Assembly: GCF_025370875.1 (NCBI RefSeq)
Contig: NZ_JAMXFD010000006.1
Coordinates: 152,460-216,459 of the forward strand
DNA length: 64,000 bases
Reading direction: 5' to 3'
Source of the DNA: Laspinema palackyanum D2c
GTDB taxonomy: Bacteria; Cyanobacteriota; Cyanobacteriia; Cyanobacteriales; Laspinemataceae
The notes under the pieces are model-generated. The model did not search any database. It saw nothing but the letters and a program-made list of their open reading frames with translations, and was not told the DNA's origin. Position numbers and translations under genes: made by a program. Shown here piece by piece: positions 45,456-53,898 of the stretch. Numbering within the stretch: the first letter of the stretch is position 1; each line of letters starts with the position of its first letter.

Positions 45456-46286
45456 ATGCAACAACTCCAACAACTTCAACAAATTTTTCAAGAAATGGAC
45501 CGGGCATTAATTGCCTATTCCGGCGGCATTGATAGTACCTTAGTCGCCAAAATTGCTTACGATACCCTGGGAAAAAAAGCATTAGCGGTTACCGCAGTTT
45601 CGCCCTCTCTCCTTCCCGAAGACTTAGAAGATGCGCGGATTCAAGCGGCAGAAATTGGCATTGCTCATGAAGAAGTAACCACTCAGGAAATGGCGAATCC
45701 CAATTACACCGCCAATCCCGTTAATCGCTGTTATTTCTGTAAAAGTGAACTCCATGATACCCTCAAACCGCTGGCGATATCTCGGGGATATCCTTATGTG
45801 GTGGATGGGGTGAATGGGGATGATTTGCATGACTATCGCCCAGGGATTCAAGCGGCGAAAGAACGAGGGGCGCGATCGCCGCTTGCCGAAGTCGGACTCA
45901 CGAAAGTCCAAGTGCGTCAACTGGCGAAATTCTTAGACTTGCCTTGGTGGGATAAACCCGCCCAACCCTGTTTAAGTTCTCGCTTTCCTTATGGGGAAGA
46001 AATCACCGTAGAAAAGCTCCAAAGAGTCGGTCGCGCCGAGCGTTATTTGCGAAAATTAGGACTCAAAAATCTCCGAGTTCGGTCCGAAGGAGACAGCGCC
46101 CGCATTGAATTACCCCCGGAACAAATCAAGGAATTTGTCTTAATCACGGATTTGCCTGCGTTAGTGGCTGCCTTTCAAGAGTTTGGATTTATTTACGTTA
46201 ATTTAGACCTAGAAGGGTATCGGAGTGGTAAACTCAATCAGGTCTTAACCCCCGAGGTGCTGGCAAAAGCACCGGCAGGAGTATAG
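45456..46286 (+). CDS. larE: ATP-dependent sacrificial sulfur transferase LarE-like
   Basis: 276 aa, the expected LarE length. LarE gives up its own cysteine sulfur to build the nickel-pincer cofactor of lactate racemase and related enzymes. The PP-loop is AYSGGIDSTLVAKIA (residues about 18-32). The candidate sacrificial cysteine is in PAQPCLSSRFPYG, and a second pair lies in NRCYFCKSELH. LarB, LarC and LarA homologues are not in this window, so the partner genes lie elsewhere or this one serves another nickel-pincer or sulfur pathway. It lies about 180 bp after fraE. Confidence 0.9.
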   Translation: MQQLQQLQQIFQEMDRALIAYSGGIDSTLVAKIAYDTLGKKALAVTAVSPSLLPEDLEDARIQAAEIGIAHEEVTTQEMANPNYTANPVNRCYFCKSELHDTLKPLAISRGYPYVVDGVNGDDLHDYRPGIQAAKERGARSPLAEVGLTKVQVRQLAKFLDLPWWDKPAQPCLSSRFPYGEEITVEKLQRVGRAERYLRKLGLKNLRVRSEGDSARIELPPEQIKEFVLITDLPALVAAFQEFGFIYVNLDLEGYRSGKLNQVLTPEVLAKAPAGV

Positions 46287-46292
46287 GCGACA

Positions 46293-46342
46293 ACCCGCCA
46301 TCGGGTGACTGACGGATGATCGCCAGTTACCCAATGGCGGGT
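46293..46342 (+). terminator. Terminator-like hairpin after larE
   Basis: ACCCGCCATCGGGTGACTG pairs imperfectly with CAGTTACCCAATGGCGGGT around a short spacer (46293-46342), giving about 16 paired bases out of 19. It lies just beyond the larE stop and before the psiE start. No T-run follows directly. Confidence 0.55.
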
Positions 46343-46377
46343 GGCTGTGCGAAGTCCTTTTATTTTTAAGTTAAACG

Positions 46378-46845
46378 ATGAGACGTTTCAGAAGAGGGTA
46401 TTCCCGACTGAGTGATAGTTTTAGAGATGATAATTTTGTTCATATCACGGAACAAATTCAGATTGTCATCGCCAAAGTGTTGTCAATTTTAATGATTATT
46501 ATCATTTTAGTTGCCGTTTGTGACTTGATTATCTTTTTGGCCCAAGTTCTGTTTACGGAACCTGTGGGCTTTTTAACGAATACGTTATTTAAAATATTTG
46601 GCTTGTTCCTGAATATTCTGATTTCTATGGAAATTTTAGAGAATATTACAGCCTATATGAAAAAGCATACGGTGCAAGTGGAACTGGTGATTGTGACCTC
46701 CCTAGTTGCGGTTGCCCGAAAAATTATTATTTTTGACCTAGAAAAATATTCAGAATTTGCCTTACTGGGTTTGGCTGTTGCTATTTTTGCCCTATCGATT
46801 AGTTACTGGATTGTCCGCAGTCTCAACTCTAACTCACGCGCCTAA
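46378..46845 (+). CDS. PsiE-like phosphate-starvation-inducible membrane protein
   Basis: 155 aa with four membrane helices: VLSILMIIIILVAVCDLIIF, LFKIFGLFLNILISMEILEN, VELVIVTSLVAVARKIIIF and ALLGLAVAIFALSISYWIV. The ISMEILENITAYMKKHTVQV segment and RKIIIFD match the PsiE family, which is induced by phosphate starvation in E. coli; its biochemical role is unknown. No Pho box was recognised by eye. It converges with the chemoreceptor gene, 26 bp away. Confidence 0.8.
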   Translation: MRRFRRGYSRLSDSFRDDNFVHITEQIQIVIAKVLSILMIIIILVAVCDLIIFLAQVLFTEPVGFLTNTLFKIFGLFLNILISMEILENITAYMKKHTVQVELVIVTSLVAVARKIIIFDLEKYSEFALLGLAVAIFALSISYWIVRSLNSNSRA

Positions 46846-46871
46846 ACTGAAGATACACCCGGGCAGTTTTG

Positions 46872-48230
46872 CTAAACCATTGTCTTTAAACTCCATGCTG
46901 CTTGATTGAGTTGCTGCATTCCCAGTTTGGTTTGACTGATGCCATTCACGGTTTCTTTTGCCCCATTGTTGATAGAATCCATTGCTTCAACTACTTGCTG
47001 AATAGCGTTAGCCTGTTCCTGGGCAGTCACAGAAATTCGGGCATTGTGGGTGAAAATTTCATCAATGGCATCGGCAACAGATTGAAAGGCTGCCGTCATC
47101 TTCTGGATACTTTCCACAGATTGTTCTACCTTTTTACTCCCTTCTTGGGTTACCTGTAAGGTGGAACTCATCGCAGTTTGAATATCAGCAACCAACTGTT
47201 GAATTTCTTCGGCAGATTTTTTACTGTGGTTGGCAAGCTGGCGAATTTCAGCCGCTACAATGTTAAATCCCTTTCCATCAATTCCGGTACGTTTGGCTTC
47301 TATAGCTGCATTTAAGGCTAAAAGATTGGTTTGATTCGCCATGCGACTGACCACATTGGAAATAGTTTCACTGCATCGGGTATGTTCTTTTAAGTCATTA
47401 ATTTTATTATAAATTGCCTTAGAATTGTTTTGAACGCTCGCCATTTCTTCTAACAGTTCCTGCACGGTTTTACCTCCTTGCACGGCCAAATTAATGACAG
47501 CAGAAGCCGCTTTTTTTGCGGCGATCGCCTCTTGTGCGGACTCTTCTGAACTGTGACGAATATGGGTAGTGGTAGTGCTGGTTTGATGGACAGAAGCCGC
47601 TTGCATAGAAACCACCACTTCCTGTTGGGTGACGATCGCCGCTATCTCTGTGCAAGAGGAGGCGATCGCCACAATCGCTTTTTTGATTTGAGACTGGAGA
47701 ATATGGGTGACCCAACAAATCCCCACTAATACGGCCAAATTTAATAAAAACAAAGTAATTTGACTGACTTGAGTTAACTGAACTTTCCCCTTGGCAAAAT
47801 CTTCAGCCGCAAATACAGCAGCATTGGACAATGCAAAAAATATTTCACTCTCTTCCAGGAGAATCTCGTCTCCCTGGGGTGCATTTCTATGCTCTTGAAT
47901 GGTGGCTTTTAGGGTAAACCACCCGGTTTGAACGGCCTGCATTTTCTGTAAAAAATTGGGATCGGTTGCCGGGGGAAGTTGTAAGTCGCGATCGCCTTCA
48001 ATCAATCCCTGGATGATTCGCTCAATTTCATCAATTAAATCATCTTCTTCCACATCAGCCAGTTCTAACTTAACCAGTCTTTGGCCCGCACCTCGGATAA
48101 TTCCGGCATGATTGACCACTCGACCATCATCACTCATGCGATTAATCAAATAGGAAACGGATACCACATTAATAAAAGAAGACGTAAATAGAGCAACGGC
48201 TGCAACAATTAACTGGGTCGTAGTTTTCAT
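46872..48230 (-). CDS. PilJ-type methyl-accepting chemotaxis protein
   Basis: 452 aa. An N-terminal membrane helix (LIVAAVALFTSSFINVVSV) leads to a periplasmic type IV pili methyl-accepting N-domain (VVNHAGIIRGAGQRLVKLEL, residues about 38-57), then a second helix (ITLFLLNLAVLVGICWVTHI) and a long coiled-coil signalling domain. The hairpin tip that contacts CheA/CheW is NQTNLLALNAAIEAKRTGID, with GKGFNIVAAEIRQLA. Such receptors steer type IV pilus motility. There is no HAMP domain of normal length. The neighbours are not che genes, so this is an orphan receptor. Confidence 0.9.
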   Translation of the reverse strand: MKTTTQLIVAAVALFTSSFINVVSVSYLINRMSDDGRVVNHAGIIRGAGQRLVKLELADVEEDDLIDEIERIIQGLIEGDRDLQLPPATDPNFLQKMQAVQTGWFTLKATIQEHRNAPQGDEILLEESEIFFALSNAAVFAAEDFAKGKVQLTQVSQITLFLLNLAVLVGICWVTHILQSQIKKAIVAIASSCTEIAAIVTQQEVVVSMQAASVHQTSTTTTHIRHSSEESAQEAIAAKKAASAVINLAVQGGKTVQELLEEMASVQNNSKAIYNKINDLKEHTRCSETISNVVSRMANQTNLLALNAAIEAKRTGIDGKGFNIVAAEIRQLANHSKKSAEEIQQLVADIQTAMSSTLQVTQEGSKKVEQSVESIQKMTAAFQSVADAIDEIFTHNARISVTAQEQANAIQQVVEAMDSINNGAKETVNGISQTKLGMQQLNQAAWSLKTMV

Positions 48231-48440
48231 AATTTCGGGATTTAACGCAGTCTAGGGAATGGCTTGGAGCCTCACGACTCTTCCCCCATCGGGATGAATC
48301 GGAGTTTCCCCCAATTACTTTGCCAACCGTAACACTTTCAAGGTGAAATTCACGAGGGTATTTTTGCGTAGGTAACTCTCCCTAAAATTAACGAAAAAAA
48401 AGCCTGGTTTATCAACCGGACGGGTTAAAAATTCACCAAC

Positions 48441-48612
48441 AAAAAAGCCCGCACCCTTAAGGGTGGGGCTATACGGACAAAGCCCGCCTGCGCGGGCTCC
48501 TCTATAAAAATGACTTTTCGTACCCAATCCGGGTGGTAAAAGTAGATTTTCTCTTCAGCCTGCGTAGGCAGGCTTCGTCCGTGTAGCCCCAGGCTTTAGC
48601 CTGCGGGTTTTT
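48441..48612. repeat. Long imperfect inverted repeat downstream of hcp
   Basis: Arms of about 34 bases (left near 48465-48498, right near 48556-48589) share GGGGCTA, ACGGAC and AAGCC blocks. They are flanked by AAAAAGCCCGCA on the left and TGCGGGTTTTT on the right. Within the left arm, AGCCCGCCTGCGCGGGCT is a hairpin of its own. The minus-strand side ends in AAAAACCCGCAGGCT and could terminate hcp. No gene lies in this 391-bp gap. Confidence 0.7.
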
Positions 48613-48622
48613 ATAGACCAGA

Positions 48623-50275
48623 TTATGCCTTGACACTCGTTCCTAAACAGGCGGCTAAATCTTCCTCGGGGGTGCCTATCTCCTTGAGATTGTAAGTCTG
48701 GGAAAGTAACTGAAACACATTCGGAGAAATAAACGCAGGCAGTGTTGGCCCTAAGCGAATATTTTTAATTCCCAAATGGAACAGGGTCAACAAAATCGAT
48801 ACGGCTTTTTGTTCATACCATGACAAAATCATCGACAACGGGAGTTCATTCACTCCCACCCCAAAGGCATTGGCTAAAGCTAGGGTAATTTGCACGGCTG
48901 AATAAGCATCATTACATTGACCCACATCCATCAAGCGCGGAATTCCCCCAATGTCTCCGAGTTCTTTATCAAAGAACCGGAACTTGCCACAAGCGAGGGT
49001 GAGCACAACGCAATCTTCCGGGACTTTTTCCACGAATTCGGTGTAATAGTTGCGGCTGGGTTTGGCCCCATCGCAACCGCCGACGAGGAAGAAGTGGCGA
49101 ATATCTCCCCGTTTGACGGCAGCGATTACTTCATCGGCAACCCCCAAGACGGCATTCCGGGCAAATCCGGTGGTGACTTGGCGGGGGTCGCCGTTATCGG
49201 TAAATCCAGGCATGGATAAGCTACAGGCGATCGCAGGGCTAAAGTCGCGGTTTTCAATATGGGTCAGTCCGGGCCAACCTACAGGGCCACAGGTGAACAC
49301 TCTATTAATATAGGAGTTGTGGGGAGGCATCAGACAGTTGGTGGTCATGACGATCGCCCCTGGGAATTTCGCAAATTCACGGGTTTGATTTTGCCATGCG
49401 GTCCCATAATGACCATACAGATGAGGATATTTCTGCTTGAGTCCCGGATACCCATGCGCTGGCAACATTTCCCCGTGGGTATAGACGTAAATCCCCTGGT
49501 TAGCCGTTTGTTTGAGGAGTTCCTCTAGGTCCTTGAGGTCATGACCCGAGACGAGAATCGCTTTACCCGGTTGGGTTCCCAGAGGAACGCGGGTGGGGAC
49601 CGGATGACCATAGTTGCCTGTATTTCCGGCATCTAAGAGTTCCATCGCCAAGAGGTTGATTTCCCCGACTTTTAAGGCCATTTGTACCCAGTCTTCTAAG
49701 GTCAAATCCACGGAGTCAAGTCCGGCTAAGGCTTCATGACAGAAGGCATAGAGGCGATCGTCTTCCTGTCCCAGTTCTTGGGCATGGTAGGCATAAGCGG
49801 CGATGCCTTTGAGTCCATAAATAATGGTCAGTTTGAGGGAGAAAATATCAACATCTTTGGCAGATTTGGAGATAAATCCATATTCTACATCTCGACCTTG
49901 TTGGACTAATTCATCGAGGGTTGGGGCGGGTGCCAAGGTGGCGGGACCTTGGGGAAAACGGACCTCGGGGGCGACAGTTTGCAGTTGCGCTTTCAATCCA
50001 TCCCGCAGGGCGATCGCCTGATGGATATATTGAACAAAACTTTCGGGGTCGAAGTTGACGTTGGTGAGGGTAGAAAACAGGGTTTCGCAGGTAAAGCGAT
50101 CGGCATGGCGGTTAATAATTCCGTGTTTGCGGGCGGCGATCGCCACTTGTCCGAGTCCGCGCAATAAATGGGTTAATAAGTCTTGGAGGGCATCCACTTC
50201 GGGACTTTTTCCACAGGCACCCCATTGATAACAGGCTTCTCCACCGGCAGTTTGTTCGCATTGGCTGCAATACAT
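48623..50275 (-). CDS. hcp: Hydroxylamine reductase / hybrid cluster protein
   Basis: 550 aa. It contains an N-terminal iron-sulfur cluster motif C-x2-C-x8-C-x5-C in the first 21 residues (YCSQCEQTAGGEACYQWGAC), the class I spacing, and hybrid-cluster ligands in ILVSGHDLKDLEEL, TNCLMPP and VGGCDGAKPSRNYYTEF. Hcp reduces hydroxylamine in vitro and acts as a nitric oxide reductase in nitrosative stress in E. coli. The divergent neighbour is an FNR-type regulator, and a perfect palindrome lies 64-81 bases before this start, so regulation by that protein is likely. No hcr reductase gene is adjacent. Confidence 0.97.
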   Translation of the reverse strand: MYCSQCEQTAGGEACYQWGACGKSPEVDALQDLLTHLLRGLGQVAIAARKHGIINRHADRFTCETLFSTLTNVNFDPESFVQYIHQAIALRDGLKAQLQTVAPEVRFPQGPATLAPAPTLDELVQQGRDVEYGFISKSAKDVDIFSLKLTIIYGLKGIAAYAYHAQELGQEDDRLYAFCHEALAGLDSVDLTLEDWVQMALKVGEINLLAMELLDAGNTGNYGHPVPTRVPLGTQPGKAILVSGHDLKDLEELLKQTANQGIYVYTHGEMLPAHGYPGLKQKYPHLYGHYGTAWQNQTREFAKFPGAIVMTTNCLMPPHNSYINRVFTCGPVGWPGLTHIENRDFSPAIACSLSMPGFTDNGDPRQVTTGFARNAVLGVADEVIAAVKRGDIRHFFLVGGCDGAKPSRNYYTEFVEKVPEDCVVLTLACGKFRFFDKELGDIGGIPRLMDVGQCNDAYSAVQITLALANAFGVGVNELPLSMILSWYEQKAVSILLTLFHLGIKNIRLGPTLPAFISPNVFQLLSQTYNLKEIGTPEEDLAACLGTSVKA

Positions 50276-50338
50276 GATGTTACCTCTCGATCGCTTTCGT
50301 CTTGTTATCTTTACTCTAAGTTGGCCCTCGGGTAATGT

Positions 50339-50356
50339 CTTTGACTTAAGTCAAAG
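50339..50356. promoter_or_regulatory. Perfect 18-bp FNR-like operator upstream of hcp
   Basis: CTTTGACTTAAGTCAAAG is a perfect palindrome with half-sites TTGAC and GTCAA separated by four bases, the spacing of CRP/FNR-family sites. It lies 64 bases upstream of the hcp ATG and about 250 bases from the divergent regulator's start. The regulator's recognition helix carries ETLSR, the Glu-x2-Ser-Arg set that reads TTGA half-sites in FNR. Confidence 0.75.
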
Positions 50357-50410
50357 AAAGCCAGATTGATACTCCCTTCTGTTCTCATCCAGGACTGAAA
50401 TCCTCTCCAG

Positions 50411-50470
50411 GTTCGTAGTAACCCCTTCAGGGGTTTCTTTAAGATGACTCCTAAAGCAGTCACTACGAAC
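50411..50470. repeat. Short GTTCGTAGTAAC...ACTACGAAC inverted repeat
   Basis: GTTCGTAGTAAC at the left end and GTCACTACGAAC at the right end, with an ACCCCTTCAGGGGTT hairpin inside, over 60 bases. It is a degenerate member of the GTAGTAACGACT family and lies between the hcp operator and the regulator gene. Confidence 0.65.
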
Positions 50471-50608
50471 ATTTGAGGGATTTTATTTTTTGGAGTTTCC
50501 TCATGGATCAGTTCTGTGGGTGTGAGTTTTTCTTAACCCCATTCTGGATTAGCCAGTTTTGCCGGTACAATCAAATCAATGAGTTGATCCAGTCCCCGGA
50601 ATCCAGTC

Positions 50609-51307
50609 TTGAAAGACCAATCCTTTGATAAACAAGCATTTCTTGCCCAAACTCCCCTGTTTCAGAGTTTACCGCCAGACCAACATCAGGCCCTTGCCCA
50701 GATTGCGATCGGCCAATCCTATCAGAAAGGAGAGGTGTTGTTTTGGGAGGGAGATGATGAAAGAGTTGGTTTTTTCATCGTGATTTCTGGTCGAGTTAAA
50801 GTGTTTAAACAATCTCCCTTAGGCAAAGAACAGATTTTGCAAATCTTTGCGGGGGGTCAGCATTTTGCGGAGGTGCCTGCTTTTGATGGTCAACCTTTTC
50901 CCGCTTCTGCTGCTGCCCTAGAGTCCACTCAGGTGTTATTCTTTCCCCGGACTGCATTCGTGGCTTTGATGCAAGCTCATCCCAATATTGCCATAACTTT
51001 GTTAGGAATTTTTGCCCGTCATCTGCGGTGGTTGGCAAAAGTGGTGGAAGATCTGTCTTTGAAGGATGTCCCGCAACGCTTGGCTGCTTATCTTCTTTAT
51101 TTAAGTGATTCACCCCAGGGGAGTTTGGAACAAGTGGAATTGGATATTACGAAAGGGCAATTGGCGGCTTTTTTGGGGACGATTCCGGAGACTCTCTCTC
51201 GGGTGTTTGCAAAACTCAGCAGTGAGGGGGTCTTGGAGATTGAGGGGGCGCGGATTCGCTTGTTAGATTTGTCCCGGTTGCGGGCTTTGGCAGGAATGTC
51301 CGAGTGA
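50609..51307 (+). CDS. Crp/Fnr-family transcription regulator, divergent from hcp
   Basis: 232 aa. An N-terminal cyclic-nucleotide-binding-fold domain (residues about 20-130: YQKGEVLFWEGDDERVGFFI, VISGRVKVFKQ) is followed by a winged helix (about 170-225: ITKGQLAAFLGTIPETLSRV). It lacks the N-terminal cysteine cluster of oxygen-sensing FNR, so the signal may be nitric oxide through heme, as in Dnr or HcpR-type regulators. That is inference. The gene is divergent from hcp, and the space between holds a perfect FNR-like palindrome. The start TTG at 50609 is the only plausible codon before the conserved region; GGA lies about 9 bases upstream. Confidence 0.9.
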   Translation: MKDQSFDKQAFLAQTPLFQSLPPDQHQALAQIAIGQSYQKGEVLFWEGDDERVGFFIVISGRVKVFKQSPLGKEQILQIFAGGQHFAEVPAFDGQPFPASAAALESTQVLFFPRTAFVALMQAHPNIAITLLGIFARHLRWLAKVVEDLSLKDVPQRLAAYLLYLSDSPQGSLEQVELDITKGQLAAFLGTIPETLSRVFAKLSSEGVLEIEGARIRLLDLSRLRALAGMSE

Positions 51308-51431
51308 GGGTGAGGGGTGATGTCGCCGGGATAGAACCCTTATACCTGGAGTTGGGGGAAACACAAAGCATAGTTCACCCTCCGGTTTCCTTTGGACTAA
51401 TCGCAAGTTTTGTCACTTTTTGTTGCGTCAG

Positions 51432-51460
51432 TTGATTTTTTCTATCCCTTGTGTTAAAAT
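51432..51460 (+). promoter_or_regulatory. Promoter for a candidate RNA
   Basis: TTGATT at 51432-51437 and TAAAAT at 51455-51460, with exactly 17 bases between. No protein gene begins downstream for 500 bases, so the transcript from about 51467 would cover the structured segment 51514-51659. Confidence 0.5.
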
Positions 51461-51464
51461 TTCC

Positions 51465-51680
51465 CTCTTTTGGCCTAAGTATATATTCGATTATTCATCA
51501 TATTCAACTAAAAGTTGCTCTCGTCGGGGTTGTCTTCCCAGCCCGGTAGAACTTGCGGTGTCCGAATGCTGCCTTGCCGAGGCAGGAACCTTTCCTCACG
51601 GAAGTGAGCAGGGATTGGGCTGGGGAATGCTTCCTGGAGATGTTTTCTGAACCCCTGAGTTAGAAAGAGGTGAGGGGAGG
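51465..51680 (+). ncRNA. Candidate structured non-coding RNA, family unknown
   Basis: The segment folds by eye into nested stems. CTC and GGGGTT (51518-51531) pair with AACCCC and GAG (51650-51659), and CCCAGCCC (51537-51544) pairs with GGGCTGGG (51617-51624). These enclose two hairpins: CTGCCT/AGGCAG with a 5-base loop, and CTCAC/GTGAG closed by a GGAA tetraloop (51595-51608). It has its own promoter and no coding potential. Its size and closed-stem layout recall 6S RNA, but the two-hairpin core does not fit the usual 6S shape, and no tmRNA, RNase P or SRP signature is visible. Confidence 0.4.
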
Positions 51681-51976
51681 AAAAATTTTTATCTCTCTAG
51701 GGTTAAGTTTTTTCTAGGATGACTGAAATATCTGGGAGAGACTTGATTTTTTATTCAAAGTGCTGATCTGCATAATCTATAAAATATTGTCAAGTAGCTA
51801 AAGAAATAAACAGCCCAAAATGACCCGCTAGAACTGTCCAAACCCGGAGGGGAGAGGGGCTGGAACATTGATCAATCGGGTGAAATCTCGCTCATTAATC
51901 TCCCGGCATCATCCCCCCGAGGCGATCGGATTCAGGAGAAGACTAAATCCGTTAAAAATTTTTTGACTCGATCGCA

Positions 51977-53740
51977 TTGGCGGGCAACAAATGCTTAGAA
52001 ACACAGTATAATGAAAAACGTTGTATCGTTTGTAAAGATTTAGAAACCTTGACTAACCAAATTCCACCCGAATTTTTAACTGGAGTCGCTAAAGAACGAG
52101 GCGTTTCCGATGCGGAGTTAGAAACCGTCATGATGGCACTTGGCGGGAATTCCACCGCCGCGATCGCCACCATCCTCGGGATCAGCAACATTGCGGTTCG
52201 CAAACGACTCGGCGAAGTCTACAGAAAATTTAGCATTTACGGGCGTGGTCCGGGCAAACTGGCTGAATTGCGGCATCAGCTATTCTATCAATACCAAGCC
52301 CAAGAAACAGAAGCACCAGCACCCACCAAAACCAAAGCTAAAGCCAAAGCCGAACCGGCTAAAACTTCCCGCAAAAAAACTGAACCAGCCGCCGCCGAAC
52401 CGGCTACTGAAGTCGTCTCCACCGGAAATCGTAGCCAAGATTGGGGTGAGTCGCCGGATGTATCCCAATTTTATGGACGCACCGAAGAACTTAAAATCCT
52501 AGAAGAATTAATTATCGATGAAAGCTCTCGGTTAGTCACTCTCTTAGGAATGACAGGTATCGGCAAAACTGTACTTTCCGTACAGATTGCCAAACAACTG
52601 GAAAGCGAGTTTGAGTTCGTGGTGTGGCGGTCCCTGAGTGCAACCCCCAAACTCGAAGACTTATTAGGGAATCTGCTGCAAACCCTTTCCACCCAAAAGA
52701 AACCGGATATTCCCGATGATCTCAGCGGCAGAATCTTACGCCTGCTAGACTTGCTGAAAAAGAATCGCTGCCTGATCATCTTAGACGATATCGATGCCTT
52801 GCTCAAGGGTGATGAACTCGCCGGGAATTATCGTCCAGAATTTGAAAATTATCGCGATTTCATCAAACGAATTGCCGAAACCCGTCATCAAAGCTGCTTC
52901 GTCCTAGTCACCACGGAAGAACCCGCTGAAATTGCCTTGTTGCATGGAGAAAAAGTCCAGACCCTGCAACCGATGGATTCCCACGAAATCGCCCGGGAAA
53001 TCTTGGCCGATAAAGGAGTGGCTCCCACGGATAAAGAGTGGCTCGAACTGGTTAAACGCTATGGAGATAATCTGTTGGCGTATAAGGTTGTTGCCACAAC
53101 CATTAAAGAATTCTTTAATGGAAATACGGCAACCTTTCTCAAAGCCACCGAGTTGTTTATCGAAGATACGCTGAATCAGTTACTCGCGCAGCATTTCGGG
53201 CGCTTATCTCCCTCAGAAGAAGAGATTTTGTACTGGTTGGCGATCGCCAAGAGTCCGGTTACTCTGTCCCGCTTGCGCGAGGATATGTTATTACCCGTAT
53301 CCCTCTCGGATATGCTCAAAAACCTCGATTCTTTGGATCGCCGCGCTTTAATCGAAAAACAAGAAACCGCCAGCGACATTTTCTTCACCTTACAACCCTT
53401 GATGATGAAGTTTGTCACCACTAAATTAGTGGAAAATGCTTGTGAAGAGATTAAACAGTTGGTGAAGACTCAAAAACTATCCAGTTTAAGAATTTTAATC
53501 CAACATAATCTCGGCGCAGTGCAGACTCCCGCCAAAAAAGGTAAATCGGCTCCTCAAAAACCTCAAATGGTGCAACAAATTAAAAATCAGTTGCAACTTT
53601 TCGTGATGCGAAGTGGGGGATATGATGAGTTGATCGCTCAACTTGAAGCCATTGCTGGAAAACTTGAAGATAAAACCCAACGGGATGTGGGATATGCCAG
53701 CACTAACCTTCGTAACTTGCTTGCAATTATGGCGGGTTAA
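51977..53740 (+). CDS. NB-ARC STAND ATPase with N-terminal HTH-like domain
   Basis: 587 aa. The N-terminal ~95 residues (VSDAELETVMMALGGNSTAA, ILGISNIAVRKRLGEVYRKF) form the helix-turn-helix seen at the front of many cyanobacterial NB-ARC/WD40 proteins. An Ala/Lys/Pro-rich linker follows, then the NTPase with FYGRTEEL, Walker A GMTGIGKTVL and Walker B CLIILDDIDAL. A winged-helix and helical C-terminus ends near 587, with no WD40, TPR or effector domain. STAND proteins act as inducible signalling switches, including in phage defence. The start is uncertain: TTG at 51977 or TTG at 52049. A kinase gene follows 158 bp later. Confidence 0.85.
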   Translation: MAGNKCLETQYNEKRCIVCKDLETLTNQIPPEFLTGVAKERGVSDAELETVMMALGGNSTAAIATILGISNIAVRKRLGEVYRKFSIYGRGPGKLAELRHQLFYQYQAQETEAPAPTKTKAKAKAEPAKTSRKKTEPAAAEPATEVVSTGNRSQDWGESPDVSQFYGRTEELKILEELIIDESSRLVTLLGMTGIGKTVLSVQIAKQLESEFEFVVWRSLSATPKLEDLLGNLLQTLSTQKKPDIPDDLSGRILRLLDLLKKNRCLIILDDIDALLKGDELAGNYRPEFENYRDFIKRIAETRHQSCFVLVTTEEPAEIALLHGEKVQTLQPMDSHEIAREILADKGVAPTDKEWLELVKRYGDNLLAYKVVATTIKEFFNGNTATFLKATELFIEDTLNQLLAQHFGRLSPSEEEILYWLAIAKSPVTLSRLREDMLLPVSLSDMLKNLDSLDRRALIEKQETASDIFFTLQPLMMKFVTTKLVENACEEIKQLVKTQKLSSLRILIQHNLGAVQTPAKKGKSAPQKPQMVQQIKNQLQLFVMRSGGYDELIAQLEAIAGKLEDKTQRDVGYASTNLRNLLAIMAG

Positions 53741-53898
53741 ACTGGGTTTCCCCTAGGCGATCGCCTAGAGAACCCAATCCAACCGGGGGAAATTTGGCTT
53801 CTTGGAGACAGCTTTTACCAAACTAATGCTTTCACCGTTGCAAAAAAGCCAAGTTTCCCCTCACTCATCTTCAAGCCAATCATCTTCTAAAATGGGTT

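Noticed and set aside
51465-51680. 6S RNA, tmRNA, RNase P RNA or SRP RNA as the identity of the structured segment
   Set aside because: The diagnostic loops of SRP, RNase P and tmRNA are absent. The closed-stem layout is reminiscent of 6S, but the two-hairpin core does not match well enough to name it.
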